Below the pieces are notes generated by a model. The model worked only from the letters and a program-made list of their open reading frames with translations, was not told where the DNA came from and did not search any database. From Robertmurraya siralis (GTDB lineage Bacteria > Bacillota > Bacilli > Bacillales > Cytobacillaceae), in contig NZ_SWLZ01000008.1 of NCBI RefSeq assembly GCF_005502275.1, forward strand, positions 99,690 to 163,689: a stretch of 64,000 bases of DNA. The letters are read 5' to 3'. The translations under genes were made by a program, and so were the position numbers. This document shows, in pieces, positions 17,300 through 24,896 of the stretch. The stretch's first letter is position 1, and each line of letters opens with the position of its first letter.

Positions 17300-18256
17300 A
17301 TGATGGAACATTGGGAAAAGGCAACCTTTGCAGGGGGCTGTTTTTGGTGTATGGTTTCTCCGTTTGACGAGCACCCAGGAATTAAAGACGTGATCTCAGG
17401 CTACACAGGCGGCCATAAAGAGAATCCAACCTATGAGGAAGTGTGCTCTGAAACGACAGGACATTATGAAGCTGTCCAAATTACCTTCGATTCGACGGTA
17501 ATGCCTTATGAAAAATTACTAGAGATTTATTGGCAACAAATCGATCCAACCGATGAAGGAGGTCAATTTAACGATCGTGGCTCTTCTTATCGTACTGCGA
17601 TATTTTACCATCATGAAAAACAGAGAATTGCTGCGGAGAAATCGAAGGAAAAGCTTGAAGCTAGCGGACGTTTTTCCAAACCTATCGTCACGGCTATTTT
17701 ACCAGCAAGTCCTTTTTATCAAGCAGAAGAGAAGCATCAAGGTTATTATAAAAAGAATCCATTTCATTATAATTTATATAAAGAGGGTTCTGGGCGTGGG
17801 CAATTTATTCGTGAAAATTGGAAGAAGGGTCCGTCAGCTGAAGAGCTCCGCAAGCTCTTAACCCCGATTCAGTATGAAGTGACGAGAAACAATGGGACAG
17901 AGCCCCCGTTTCAAAATGAATATTGGGATTTGGAAGAGGATGGAATCTATGTTGATATTATTTCGGGAGAACCTTTATTTAGTTCCCTTGACAAATATGA
18001 TGCAGGCTGCGGCGGGCCCAGCTTTACGAAGCCAATCCGTCGCGTGGAATTGGAAGAAAAGTTGGATACATCCCATGGTTTGAGGAGAATTGAAGTCCGC
18101 TCGAAAACTTCCGATTCCCATCTCGGTCATGTCTTTGATGATGGCCCAGGGCCTGACCGAGCGAGGTATTGCATAAACTCAGCCGCATTGAAATTTATTC
18201 CGAAAGATAGGCTTTTCGAAGAAGGATACGGCCAATATATTAAGCTTTTTGAGTAA
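17300..18256 (+). CDS. msrAB: Bifunctional methionine sulfoxide reductase MsrA-MsrB
   Basis: 318-residue fusion that repairs both S- and R-methionine sulfoxide. MsrA domain: GGCFWCM with catalytic Cys14, then the [17 protein letters not shown] block. MsrB domain from about 180: [29 protein letters not shown] and the catalytic Cys291 in [11 protein letters not shown]. The usual SGCGWPSF motif reads AGCGGPSF, so a conserved Trp is replaced by Gly. The zinc-binding CxxC pairs of some MsrB proteins are absent. Start ATG 17300 lies 7 bases after AAGGAGG; an ATG at 17294 is too close. Last of the activator-kinase-msrAB run, followed by a terminator. Confidence 0.9.
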   Translation: MMEHWEKATFAGGCFWCMVSPFDEHPGIKDVISGYTGGHKENPTYEEVCSETTGHYEAVQITFDSTVMPYEKLLEIYWQQIDPTDEGGQFNDRGSSYRTAIFYHHEKQRIAAEKSKEKLEASGRFSKPIVTAILPASPFYQAEEKHQGYYKKNPFHYNLYKEGSGRGQFIRENWKKGPSAEELRKLLTPIQYEVTRNNGTEPPFQNEYWDLEEDGIYVDIISGEPLFSSLDKYDAGCGGPSFTKPIRRVELEEKLDTSHGLRRIEVRSKTSDSHLGHVFDDGPGPDRARYCINSAALKFIPKDRLFEEGYGQYIKLFE

Positions 18257-18270
18257 AACTAGGTAGTAAT

Positions 18271-18306
18271 AACAAGGTCAACTAGAAAACGGAGGTTGAC
18301 CTTGTT
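18271..18306. terminator. Bidirectional terminator between msrAB and MMPL gene
   Basis: AACAAGGTCAAC and GTTGACCTTGTT form a perfect 12-bp stem with a 12-base loop between two converging genes; T-rich sequence follows on both strands. Confidence 0.8.
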
Positions 18307-18312
18307 TATTGT

Positions 18313-20433
18313 TCAAAATTCAGATGGTCTGCTTTTCGCTTTATCCTTCTCCAACAATACGATTAATCCAGGTAATAATATCCCGCGAATCAAGAACGTA
18401 TCCAATAAGATGCCGACAGCAACGATGAAGCCAAAAACAAATAGAAGTTCAATTGGTTGGGTCATTAAGACGGCAAAAGTTGCCGCAAGGATTAACCCGG
18501 CTGATGAAATGACCCCACCTGTGTTGGCTACCGCAATTTTTACAGCTTCTCGAACGGAATGCTTCTTTCGTTCTTCTTGGAACCTTGATACAAGAATGAT
18601 ATTATAGTCAATCCCTAATGCAACTAAAAAGACAAATGAATAAAGCGGGACGCGATCGCTGATTGAACTGATATCAAACAATAGGTTGCTCAAAAATGTT
18701 CCGAGTCCTAAAGCGGCAAGGAAGGAAATCAAAATAGTGCCCATCATATAAAGCGGCATTTTCACTGATTTTGTTAAGAAGATGAGCATGACAAAGATAA
18801 GAATGGTTTCCAACAAAACAATGAGGATGACATCGCGATCATTGATTTTTCTGTCATCAACTTTTGCCGCAGTCTCACCAGCAAAATAAAGCTTCCCTGT
18901 TAATTGGCTGTCAGAGATGAATTCGTTGCTTTTCTCGATCATTTTTTCCAAAGTGTTCATCGTCTTGATCGCATAGGGGTTTCCTTCAAATGTCAGGTTA
19001 TAATGAACGGCCGTCTTGTCGTCTGTTATCCCATTGACTCGGATATTGCTGACAAGCTCTTGCTCCGCCAGTATGTTTTTTAATACATCTATTTGTTCGG
19101 TTGTTAATGGGCTCGTTGATTCAAATAAAACAGCTGTTGGTGCAAGCTCCCCTTTTTCGAACTTATCTTCTAGAATTTCGTAGCCCTGACGCGAAGGCAT
19201 ATCGTCTGGGAATGATTTCATTGTGTCGAATTCATATTTTAAGTTGAACATATTACTGGCGGAGATAAGAAGAATGAGACTAATAGCTGCCACAGAGAGC
19301 TTTGGCTTATTTGTCACAATTTGGCTGACTTTTCCCCAAAAAGAGTGTGAGTGAGTGTTTGTTTCACCCACTTTAGGGATTTTAGGCCAAAATGATTTTC
19401 TGCCAAATAACGTAAATAAAGCTGGGATTAACGTTATCGATGCAATCATGATAATGACCATGGTTGTAGCAAAGGTTGGGGCAAAGTTACGATAGTCCCC
19501 TGATTGTGCAAAAAATAACACAAGCATGGCGGCAAGTACGGTTCCACCCGAGAAGAACACGGGCATACCTGTTTCTTTCATGGCTGCCTGCATGGCGTCA
19601 TATTTGTTGTTATAGGTTTTCAATTCCTCGCGGTAACGAGAGAAGACAAATAAAGAATAATCAATTACTGCGGCAAACAAAAGAATCGACATAATCGAGA
19701 TCGTTTGACTGCTAATGTCGAGTCCGCCTTTGCCCATGATTCCAAGCGACTGTATCACAATTTGATAGACAAACACGGCTCCGAGTAATGGGATTAAGGC
19801 TAATAAAGGTGAACGATAGATAACGATTAATAAAACTAAAATGATTCCGATTGTTGAAAAGATCAGAACTAAATCAGCACGGGAAAATAAATCAAGGGTA
19901 TCAGCTGCAATTCCGGCTGGTCCTGTTACATAAAGAGTAAGCTCAGATGAATCCTTTACGATTTGATTAATATGTGCAATCGACTTTTGCATTTCTTTTG
20001 TCTCTAAAGAAGAATCAAAGGTCAGAGGAATTAAGGCAGTTGTTTTATCCTCTGAAAAAAATTCAGCCGTTGCTTGAGGAGGCAGAGCTGATAACGGTAC
20101 AATCTGTTGGAGCCCGGGAATTTGTTCGTTTCCAATCATGTCTAATAAGTTAGTCAGGTCTGAAAGGTTTACATTCTCGCTTTTGTTTTTTGACTGGAAA
20201 ACGAAAATGGCGGGTACTCCTTCACCATTTTTAAAATACTGTGTTATTTTCTCTTGGGCGACAACGGAATTTGCGTCATCAGGAAGAGTATCTATGTTTG
20301 AGACTTGATGATCATGTACGCTCGGTGCAAATAAAGTCAAGGCAATCGTAGCGATGAGCCAAAGGGTTAAGGTGATCCACATACCTTTTTTCGTTGTAAC
20401 GCGATTGGTGACGGCCTGTATGAATGTTTTCAT
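18313..20433 (-). CDS. MMPL/RND-family exporter (YdfJ-like)
   Basis: 706-residue membrane transporter of the MMPL branch of the RND superfamily, with two repeats of one plus five membrane segments and two external domains (about 40-175 and 390-520). Conserved RND signs: DYSLFVFSRYREE in the first half and GIDYNIILVSRFQEER in the second, which hold the proton-relay Asp-Tyr pairs. Such proteins export lipids, peptides or drugs. ATG 20433 follows AAAGGAAG. The upstream gene on the same strand encodes a TetR regulator, and two matching palindromes lie between them; the leader also contains a fold-back repeat (20484-20566). Confidence 0.88.
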   Translation of the reverse strand: MKTFIQAVTNRVTTKKGMWITLTLWLIATIALTLFAPSVHDHQVSNIDTLPDDANSVVAQEKITQYFKNGEGVPAIFVFQSKNKSENVNLSDLTNLLDMIGNEQIPGLQQIVPLSALPPQATAEFFSEDKTTALIPLTFDSSLETKEMQKSIAHINQIVKDSSELTLYVTGPAGIAADTLDLFSRADLVLIFSTIGIILVLLIVIYRSPLLALIPLLGAVFVYQIVIQSLGIMGKGGLDISSQTISIMSILLFAAVIDYSLFVFSRYREELKTYNNKYDAMQAAMKETGMPVFFSGGTVLAAMLVLFFAQSGDYRNFAPTFATTMVIIMIASITLIPALFTLFGRKSFWPKIPKVGETNTHSHSFWGKVSQIVTNKPKLSVAAISLILLISASNMFNLKYEFDTMKSFPDDMPSRQGYEILEDKFEKGELAPTAVLFESTSPLTTEQIDVLKNILAEQELVSNIRVNGITDDKTAVHYNLTFEGNPYAIKTMNTLEKMIEKSNEFISDSQLTGKLYFAGETAAKVDDRKINDRDVILIVLLETILIFVMLIFLTKSVKMPLYMMGTILISFLAALGLGTFLSNLLFDISSISDRVPLYSFVFLVALGIDYNIILVSRFQEERKKHSVREAVKIAVANTGGVISSAGLILAATFAVLMTQPIELLFVFGFIVAVGILLDTFLIRGILLPGLIVLLEKDKAKSRPSEF

Positions 20434-20483
20434 TGTTTTCTTCCTTTCTAAAATGTTTTGTTAAACCGTATTGTTGATCAACA

Positions 20484-20566
20484 TTTTTGAGCTCATTTCG
20501 TGTGAAATTTTGGTTTCCCATATCTTAAAGCACAGTTTAAAGGTCCAGAGAGAAAATGAGCAAAAA
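20484..20566. repeat. GGCTCATTT fold-back repeat, copy B
   Basis: TTTTTGAGCTCATTTCGTGT begins the element, with AGAGAGAAAATGAGCAAAAA at its right end; the two ends pair. The inner GTGAAA...TTTC palindrome is decayed and the 57-base insert of copy A is absent. It sits in the 5' leader of the MMPL gene, between operators and start codon. Confidence 0.7.
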
Positions 20567-20594
20567 CCGACATATAAGGAAGCCTTCTTGTCTA

Positions 20595-20614
20595 AAGTAA
20601 CACAAGTGTCACTT
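20595..20614. promoter_or_regulatory. TetR-type operator, MMPL promoter, site 1
   Basis: AAGTAACAC-AA-GTGTCACTT, a 20-bp palindrome with one mismatched pair, of the same type as the site at 20628. Confidence 0.7.
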
Positions 20615-20627
20615 TAGGTAAATTGAT

Positions 20628-20645
20628 AGTAACACTTGTGTTACT
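20628..20645. promoter_or_regulatory. TetR-type operator, MMPL promoter, site 2
   Basis: AGTAACAC-TT-GTGTTACT is a perfect 18-bp palindrome. With site 1 it lies just downstream of a minus-strand TTGACA (20670-20665), so binding would block the MMPL promoter. The likely ligand is the TetR protein encoded at 20671-21246. Confidence 0.75.
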
Positions 20646-20670
20646 TATCATTATCTTTAAAGTCTGTCAA

Positions 20671-21246
20671 TTAATGATGATTTAATATTCCATGACAAAG
20701 GATCTCTTTTATGGATTGAACCCATTTTGATTGAGGGATTTCAAAATGATTAGGGATCATAATGGACTGGAAGATAAATCCTAGAATCAATGTATCGGGT
20801 ACCGACGGATTCAGCTTTTTTTCCTGTCTTCCGAGATCGATAAATTTTTGGAGTTGCTGATACATCTTAAGGCGAAGGTCCTCCAACTTGAAGAAATCTT
20901 CTTTCATTTTTAGATTCTCATGAATTGGAAGACGTTGTCCAATTTCGATTAATCTTGGAACAGCAGGATTTTTAAAAATAAGCTCTAATAAAAACGTTAA
21001 TTTTTCGTCAAAAGATGGAAATTGCTCAACATCTTTTAAGTCTGTCAGAAAAATTTTCATTTCGTGTCGCATAAAGTGGACGATGAGTTCCTCGCGATTA
21101 TCAAAGTATTTATAAATGGCTCCTCTTGAAATATTCAATTTTTCCGCTAAAAGGCCAAAATTAAAGCCATCATAGCCCTGCTCAAGCAAAATTTGTTTTG
21201 TGGCATGGTATAAATCTTCTGTGGAGAATTTGCGGTCGCGTGCCAT
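20671..21246 (-). CDS. TetR/AcrR-family repressor of the MMPL exporter
   Basis: 191-residue regulator. N-terminal TetR helix-turn-helix (about 8-55: DLYHATKQILLEQGYDGFNF, LAEKLNISRGAIYKYFDNREEL), then a helical ligand-binding domain with no clear specificity. ATG 21246 follows GGGGGTGA. The gene ends 25 bases before two palindromes that precede the MMPL gene on the same strand, a layout typical of a local repressor released by the exporter substrate. Confidence 0.85.
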   Translation of the reverse strand: MARDRKFSTEDLYHATKQILLEQGYDGFNFGLLAEKLNISRGAIYKYFDNREELIVHFMRHEMKIFLTDLKDVEQFPSFDEKLTFLLELIFKNPAVPRLIEIGQRLPIHENLKMKEDFFKLEDLRLKMYQQLQKFIDLGRQEKKLNPSVPDTLILGFIFQSIMIPNHFEIPQSKWVQSIKEILCHGILNHH

Positions 21247-21448
21247 TGGGTCACCCCCTAGCCATTATTATAATGCAAGAGTCGAAGTCTAACAAACTTC
21301 AGTTATCAGTAAAGTACTAATACTGTAGGTTTCCCATTATTGAAAGAAAGGACATTAGAAGGGCACTAAATTTTGAATAAAAAGAATAAGGGTTGGAACT
21401 AACCATAAAATCAACAGATTTACCGACGAAAAGGCGTGGAAGATACTT

Positions 21449-21500
21449 AAAAAGCTATGTGAAAAAGTCGTTCTAAACGGTTCCTCCCATAGCTTTTTTT
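21449..21500 (-). terminator. Terminator after the MFS gene
   Basis: AAAAAGCTATG and CATAGCTTTTTTT pair around a 30-base loop; on the minus strand a T-run (from the A-run at 21449) follows the stem, two bases past the MFS stop codon. Confidence 0.65.
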
Positions 21501-21502
21501 GA

Positions 21503-22684
21503 TTATCCCTGTTCTTCCATAATGATGCTCTTTTGCTTGCTTGTGTAGACGAAAAACATAAAGAGCGCGACAACAGATAAACCAATGCCGATCACAAAGG
21601 GAAGTCCGATGGAGATCGAAAAGAGCCACCCACCTAAAGGTGGACCAATGATTCTGCCAAGAGAATCAAAAGAGGAAAGCATCCCGGTTGTACTTCCGTG
21701 ACCAGTGCCTGATTTCTTCGTAAGCAGTGAAGATACTCCAGGTCGGATTAACCCATTCCCGATACCGAAAATGGTCAAATAAAGAGCGGACGTCCAAAAT
21801 GAATTGGATAGGAGAATAAGGCCAAAGCCAATTCCAGAAATGATAATTCCGAGTTGGATGACGAATCCTTCTCCGAATTTTTTCGTCATCCTTCCAATTA
21901 ACCCACCTTGGACAAATGCTTGAGCAAGTCCCATAATCATGAAAATATAGCCAAGCTTTACGGCATCTAAGTCAGCTTTTTGTGCTGCGAAATAGGCAAA
22001 AGTTGCTTCTAATCCTGCAAGTGAAATAGAGACAAAAAGTTGTAAATAGAAGAGCGTGGAAACAGGGCTTTTAATCGCTTCTTTCCATGGAGCTTTTCGC
22101 TTTGAGTTCATCCTGCGATTCTCAATAAGCAGTGATTCTTTCAAGACAAAGATGACTAAAAAGAAAGTAAAGAGCGAAGAGGCACCAGCAATAAAGAATG
22201 GGAGACTTAAGGCAATTTCAGAAAAGATGCCGCCGATAGCCGGTCCAAAAATGAACCCAAGCCCAGTAGCTGCGCCGATGATTCCCATTCCTTTTCCTCT
22301 ATCCTCTTCAGTTGTAATATCCGCTACATACGCCATGACAGTTGGCATATTAGCTGAAGATAGAAAACCGCCGAGGATTCTAGCCAAGAAAAGCATCCAA
22401 AGCTGTTCGGAAATAGCCATTAGAAAAAAAGAAATGGACAAACCTAATATGCCAATCATGATGACTGGTTTACGACCGATACGATCGGAGAGACGCCCCC
22501 ACATCGGTGCAAATAGAAGCTGCATAATGGAGTAGACAGCCATCAATAAACCTAGTTCAGTGGGCGAGGCCCCGATATTCTCCGCATAAAAAGGTAGCAC
22601 GGGAATAATAATGCCAAATCCGACCATGACAAGGAACATAACGATAAATAAAATAGGCAATGATTTTTTTGATTCCAAATTCAT
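21503..22684 (-). CDS. MFS multidrug-type exporter (Bmr/NorA/TetA class)
   Basis: 393-residue major facilitator protein with 12 membrane segments. MFS signatures are clear: the loop 2-3 motif APMWGRLSDRIGRKPV (motif A), the antiporter motif C in TM5 read as GAATGLGFIFGPAIGG, and a long central loop with SKRKAPWKEAIKS. The class (drug:H+ antiporter-1) suggests export of a hydrophobic or cationic compound. ATG 22684 follows GGAG by 5 bases; a GTG at 22690 sits directly on that ribosome site. No regulator is adjacent that clearly belongs to it. Confidence 0.85.
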   Translation of the reverse strand: MNLESKKSLPILFIVMFLVMVGFGIIIPVLPFYAENIGASPTELGLLMAVYSIMQLLFAPMWGRLSDRIGRKPVIMIGILGLSISFFLMAISEQLWMLFLARILGGFLSSANMPTVMAYVADITTEEDRGKGMGIIGAATGLGFIFGPAIGGIFSEIALSLPFFIAGASSLFTFFLVIFVLKESLLIENRRMNSKRKAPWKEAIKSPVSTLFYLQLFVSISLAGLEATFAYFAAQKADLDAVKLGYIFMIMGLAQAFVQGGLIGRMTKKFGEGFVIQLGIIISGIGFGLILLSNSFWTSALYLTIFGIGNGLIRPGVSSLLTKKSGTGHGSTTGMLSSFDSLGRIIGPPLGGWLFSISIGLPFVIGIGLSVVALFMFFVYTSKQKSIIMEEQG

Positions 22685-23040
22685 TTTCACTCCGAGCTTT
22701 CTGTTTTCAACTGAACGTTGTTCGTGGCAGTAATGTTAAATAAACAATCCTACAAACATAAATTATACCATTGTAAAGGTGAAAAAAAGAAATTCAATTG
22801 TGAACACTTTTAGGTGCAGAAAAAAATAGAAACTAGTTTGAGCAAGATGGTATCTTGAATTCAGTATTATAGAAGGCTAATAAGGTTCTCTTTAGTATGA
22901 AGGCGGTACTCGAAAAACTCTTGGATCAATTGCAAAAATACTTATTTCAGCAAAACCGATTTTAGTTTGCCTGCAAGTGTTACCTTTTTTCTTTGCCTTG
23001 TCCGCATCTTATATATTCGACCAAAAAAAGGGAGGGAAGT

Positions 23041-23214
23041 GTGCGTAAATATGAGCATAACTTGCTATCTCTTCCCACATGGGAAGAGATTATCCTATAC
23101 CATAGCGAAGGTAGGAAATCGACAGTATATTTTCAATTGGTCCTTTATTGGCAAAAAGTAAAAATAATCGAAAATCAAACAAACCATATTTGGGGACTAT
23201 GTAGGAGAAGTTGA
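23041..23214 (+). CDS. Possible small protein, 57 residues
   Basis: A GTG at 23041 follows GGGAGGG by 2-5 bases and opens a frame giving MRKYEHNLLSLPTWEEIILY, then HSEGRKSTVYFQLVLYWQKV and a basic tail. I do not recognise it. The composition is protein-like, but a second frame across the same bases is also open and a 20-base palindrome lies within it, so it may be chance. Listed only because the ribosome site is good. Confidence 0.2.
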   Translation: MRKYEHNLLSLPTWEEIILYHSEGRKSTVYFQLVLYWQKVKIIENQTNHIWGLCRRS

Positions 23215-23370
23215 ACACTCCCGTCACATAAAGAGATAGAAGAAATAAATATGTGTCGTAAAGCATCAGTTGAAAGAGATTTGGCTGATACAAAAGAAAA
23301 GCGTGGGCTGGGAAGTGCAAAAATTAAATAAATGGACAAGATCGGTAACTTGCTTAAAAGAATGCAGCTG

Positions 23371-23485
23371 GTTGACTGGAGCGGACTCCCCGTGGGAATA
23401 GCGTACCCCGAGAGCCCTCAGGAGCACCAGCGACGAGGAGGCTTTGAGAACAATCCTCGGAAAGCAAGCGTCTGAAGCGAAAATC
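23371..23485. repeat. GC-rich Bacillus intergenic repeat, copy 1
   Basis: Begins GTTGACTGGAGCGGACTCCC and ends GGAAAGCAAGCGTCTGAAGC plus GAAAATC, with GACGAGGAGGCTTTGAG inside. This GAGCGG...GAGGAGGCT...GGAAAGC order is a widespread repeat of unknown function in Bacillaceae intergenic regions. It differs sharply in base composition from its surroundings. A partial copy occurs at 63689-63741. Confidence 0.7.
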
Positions 23486-23517
23486 TATGAAGTTATGGCA
23501 GTTCCTAAATGACAAAA

Positions 23518-23551
23518 GTCAACAAAAGGTTTCTCTATGCCTTTTGTTGAC
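23518..23551. terminator. Strong hairpin without a clear T-run
   Basis: GTCAACAAAAGG and CCTTTTGTTGAC form a perfect 12-bp stem with a 10-base loop. It lies 52 bases past the stop of the minus-strand small-protein operon; read leftward it is followed by ACTTTTGTC, so it may end that transcript. Confidence 0.5.
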
Positions 23552-23602
23552 AAGCTGGAATTATCATAAAAACTGTCTTTTCCTAATTAACATTTGTTTA
23601 TT

Positions 23603-23755
23603 TCACACCACCTTTTGACTGTTCTGCACTTTGCGAAGCAGTTCATCAGCACGTGCTCCTGCAGCCTCGGCAAAGTTCTCATAAATTTGATCCCGTAATA
23701 TATCTAATTCAACAATTTTTTTAGCTAAATCAATGACATCTTCTTTATTGGCCAT
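23603..23755 (-). CDS. Small acidic/amphipathic protein, 50 residues
   Basis: A 50-residue ORF, too short for common ORF lists. It begins MANKEDVIDLAKKIVELDIL and ends ELLRKVQNSQKVV; it has no membrane segment or cysteine and looks like one long amphipathic helix pair. AAGGGAG lies 9 nt before the ATG. It overlaps the upstream 57-residue gene by 11 bases, so the two are translationally coupled. I do not know its function. The place, divergent from tnrA behind a TnrA box, is that of the ykzB-ykoL small-protein operon of B. subtilis; homology to those proteins could not be tested. Confidence 0.7.
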   Translation of the reverse strand: MANKEDVIDLAKKIVELDILRDQIYENFAEAAGARADELLRKVQNSQKVV

Positions 23756-23918
23756 TTTTGGTTACTCCCTTCTTTTTATTGACTAGCTTTTTATATTCAA
23801 CTTCAAGCTCTGTTAATGTTAATAATTGAAGATCCTCTTGCCTGAAGGCTCCGATTCTCGTTAACACTGATATAACATACTCTCTTCTCTTACGTACCGC
23901 ATTTCTCAGTACTGGCAT
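23745..23918 (-). CDS. FbpA-like small basic protein, 57 residues
   Basis: A 57-residue basic ORF: MPVLRNAVRKRREYVISVLT, then RIGAFRQEDLQLLTLTELEV and EYKKLVNKKKGVTKNGQ. The pattern basic helix, (I/V)xxLxxxGxF, QLLTLTELExEYKKL matches the Fur-regulated basic protein A (FbpA) family of Bacillus. AAGGGTGAG precedes the ATG. No Fur box is visible; instead a perfect TnrA box (24046-24062) lies 50 bases upstream of a TACAAT -10. FbpA proteins are thought to aid small-RNA-type iron sparing; here a link to nitrogen limitation is more likely. First gene of a two-gene operon divergent from tnrA. Confidence 0.75.
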   Translation of the reverse strand: MPVLRNAVRKRREYVISVLTRIGAFRQEDLQLLTLTELEVEYKKLVNKKKGVTKNGQ

Positions 23919-24010
23919 GAGCGCTCACCCTTCATTATATTTTTCCGTTGGTTTTCTCAATGACCTCTTTTTCATCCTCTTTTTTAACTATTTTCTTTCT
24001 GTATAGAGAC

Positions 24011-24016
24011 ATTGTA
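24011..24016 (-). promoter_or_regulatory. -10 element of the small-protein operon
   Basis: Minus-strand TACAAT. The implied transcription start (about 24004) is 50 bases from the centre of the TnrA box at 24046-24062, the spacing of TnrA-activated promoters. No good -35, as expected for an activated promoter. Confidence 0.6.
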
Positions 24017-24045
24017 TGAAGATTCGCGTATTAAATCACTTGTTT

Positions 24046-24062
24046 TGTTAAAAAATCTTACA
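24046..24062. promoter_or_regulatory. TnrA box 1
   Basis: TGTTA-AAAAATC-TTACA fits the TnrA/GlnR consensus TGTNA-N7-TNACA exactly, with an AT-rich centre. It is placed to act on the leftward small-protein promoter. Confidence 0.85.
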
Positions 24063-24077
24063 GAGTTTTTATTTTTA

Positions 24078-24094
24078 TGTAAGAAAATCTTACA
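24078..24094. promoter_or_regulatory. TnrA box 2
   Basis: TGTAA-GAAAATC-TTACA, again a perfect TnrA site, 32 bases (three turns) from box 1. Its centre is 50 bases before the predicted tnrA transcription start, so tnrA should activate itself. Confidence 0.85.
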
Positions 24095-24123
24095 TAATAC
24101 TAAAGGTTTTTCGAAAGCCGGTA

Positions 24124-24129
24124 TATAAT
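24124..24129 (+). promoter_or_regulatory. -10 element of tnrA
   Basis: TATAAT, 32 bases before the tnrA start codon region; no matching -35, consistent with activation from TnrA box 2. Confidence 0.65.
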
Positions 24130-24161
24130 TGAAATAAACAAAAAAATCGAGGGGTGAAGGG

Positions 24162-24491
24162 ATGAGGGAAGACCCTTTATATAAGAATAGGAAGGTTATT
24201 ACAATCGGTGTTGTTAGTGAGTTGACGGGTTTATCGGAAAGGCAAATCAGATATTATGAAGAAAGAAAGCTTATCTTTCCAGAAAGAACTGAACGAGGGA
24301 ATCGCAAGTATTCTTTTTCGGACGTGGAACGATTAATTGATATTGCCAACAAGAGGGATGAAGGTGTACGAACTTATGAAATTAGGCAGGAGATGCTGAA
24401 AAATAAGAAAAAGGAGGATGCAAAAATTCGTAACCAAATGCTGCGAGGGCAAATTAATGCTAGATTTGGAATTCAGAAAGGAAAAAATTAG
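24162..24491 (+). CDS. tnrA: TnrA, nitrogen-limitation regulator (MerR family)
   Basis: 109-residue DNA-binding protein that activates or represses nitrogen genes when glutamine is low. The MerR winged helix (about 15-75: [40 protein letters not shown]) is nearly identical to B. subtilis TnrA. The C-terminal tail [17 protein letters not shown] resembles the TnrA region that binds feedback-inhibited glutamine synthetase, and it lacks the longer autoinhibitory tail of GlnR. ATG 24162 follows GAGGGGTG. A perfect TnrA box upstream implies autoactivation. Confidence 0.93.
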   Translation: MREDPLYKNRKVITIGVVSELTGLSERQIRYYEERKLIFPERTERGNRKYSFSDVERLIDIANKRDEGVRTYEIRQEMLKNKKKEDAKIRNQMLRGQINARFGIQKGKN

Positions 24492-24896
24492 TTAGGTGGT
24501 GAATGAGTTTCCGGTGGCTTTTAAAAAGATACTGAGGCGAGAGAGAAAAGGGTGCGTAGCCGGTATGTGAATTTTCTTTACATCAAGAGAGTCGTTTAAT
24601 TTTTTCAGGATATTTTAAATAGGGTTACAGGTGAATGGTTGCTTAATAGCAAGAATTTTAAACGCTGCCGTACATCTATCGCTGTAAATGCAATTTTCCG
24701 TTTTGTGATTTGAGGTATGGGCTTCTCTTTTGCTTATCTCTTTATAAAGGGAGAGCTCTTTTTTGTTTTCATAAAAATTTAGGGAATCGAATGGTATCGA
24801 AAATAATGAATTTTTGGTAAAATTGGTAAATCGAAGATGCTAGCGGATTCCTTTTATAGGGTTTCTTTTACAGCGAGAATGTACGGGGGAAGACAG
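24492..24896 (+). other. 405-base region between tnrA and ABC exporter
   Basis: No gene. A weak terminator-like stem, CTCTTTATAAAGGGAGAG followed by CTCTTTTTT, lies at 24738-24764. The frame of the ABC gene is open upstream to 24837 but has no ribosome site there. Confidence 0.5.

Larger units (their letters stand above)
22685..23602. other. 918-base intergenic region
   Basis: It holds a perfect 20-base palindrome CTCTTCCCA-CA-TGGGAAGAG (23069-23088), a weak small ORF (23041-23214), a GC-rich Bacillus repeat (23371-23485) and a 12-bp hairpin (23518-23551). Overlapping ORFs of 60-76 codons on both strands look random. The rest is AT-rich without visible signals. Confidence 0.55.

Noticed and set aside
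23927..24013. 25-codon ORF (MSLYRKKIVKKEDEKEVIEK start) upstream of the FbpA-like gene
   Set aside because: No ribosome site before its ATG, and the predicted -10 element overlaps its start, so it would not be in the transcript.
24162..24491. GlnR rather than TnrA
   Set aside because: The short tail, the N-terminal sequence and the autoactivating TnrA box at -50 fit TnrA; glnR normally precedes glnA, which is absent here.
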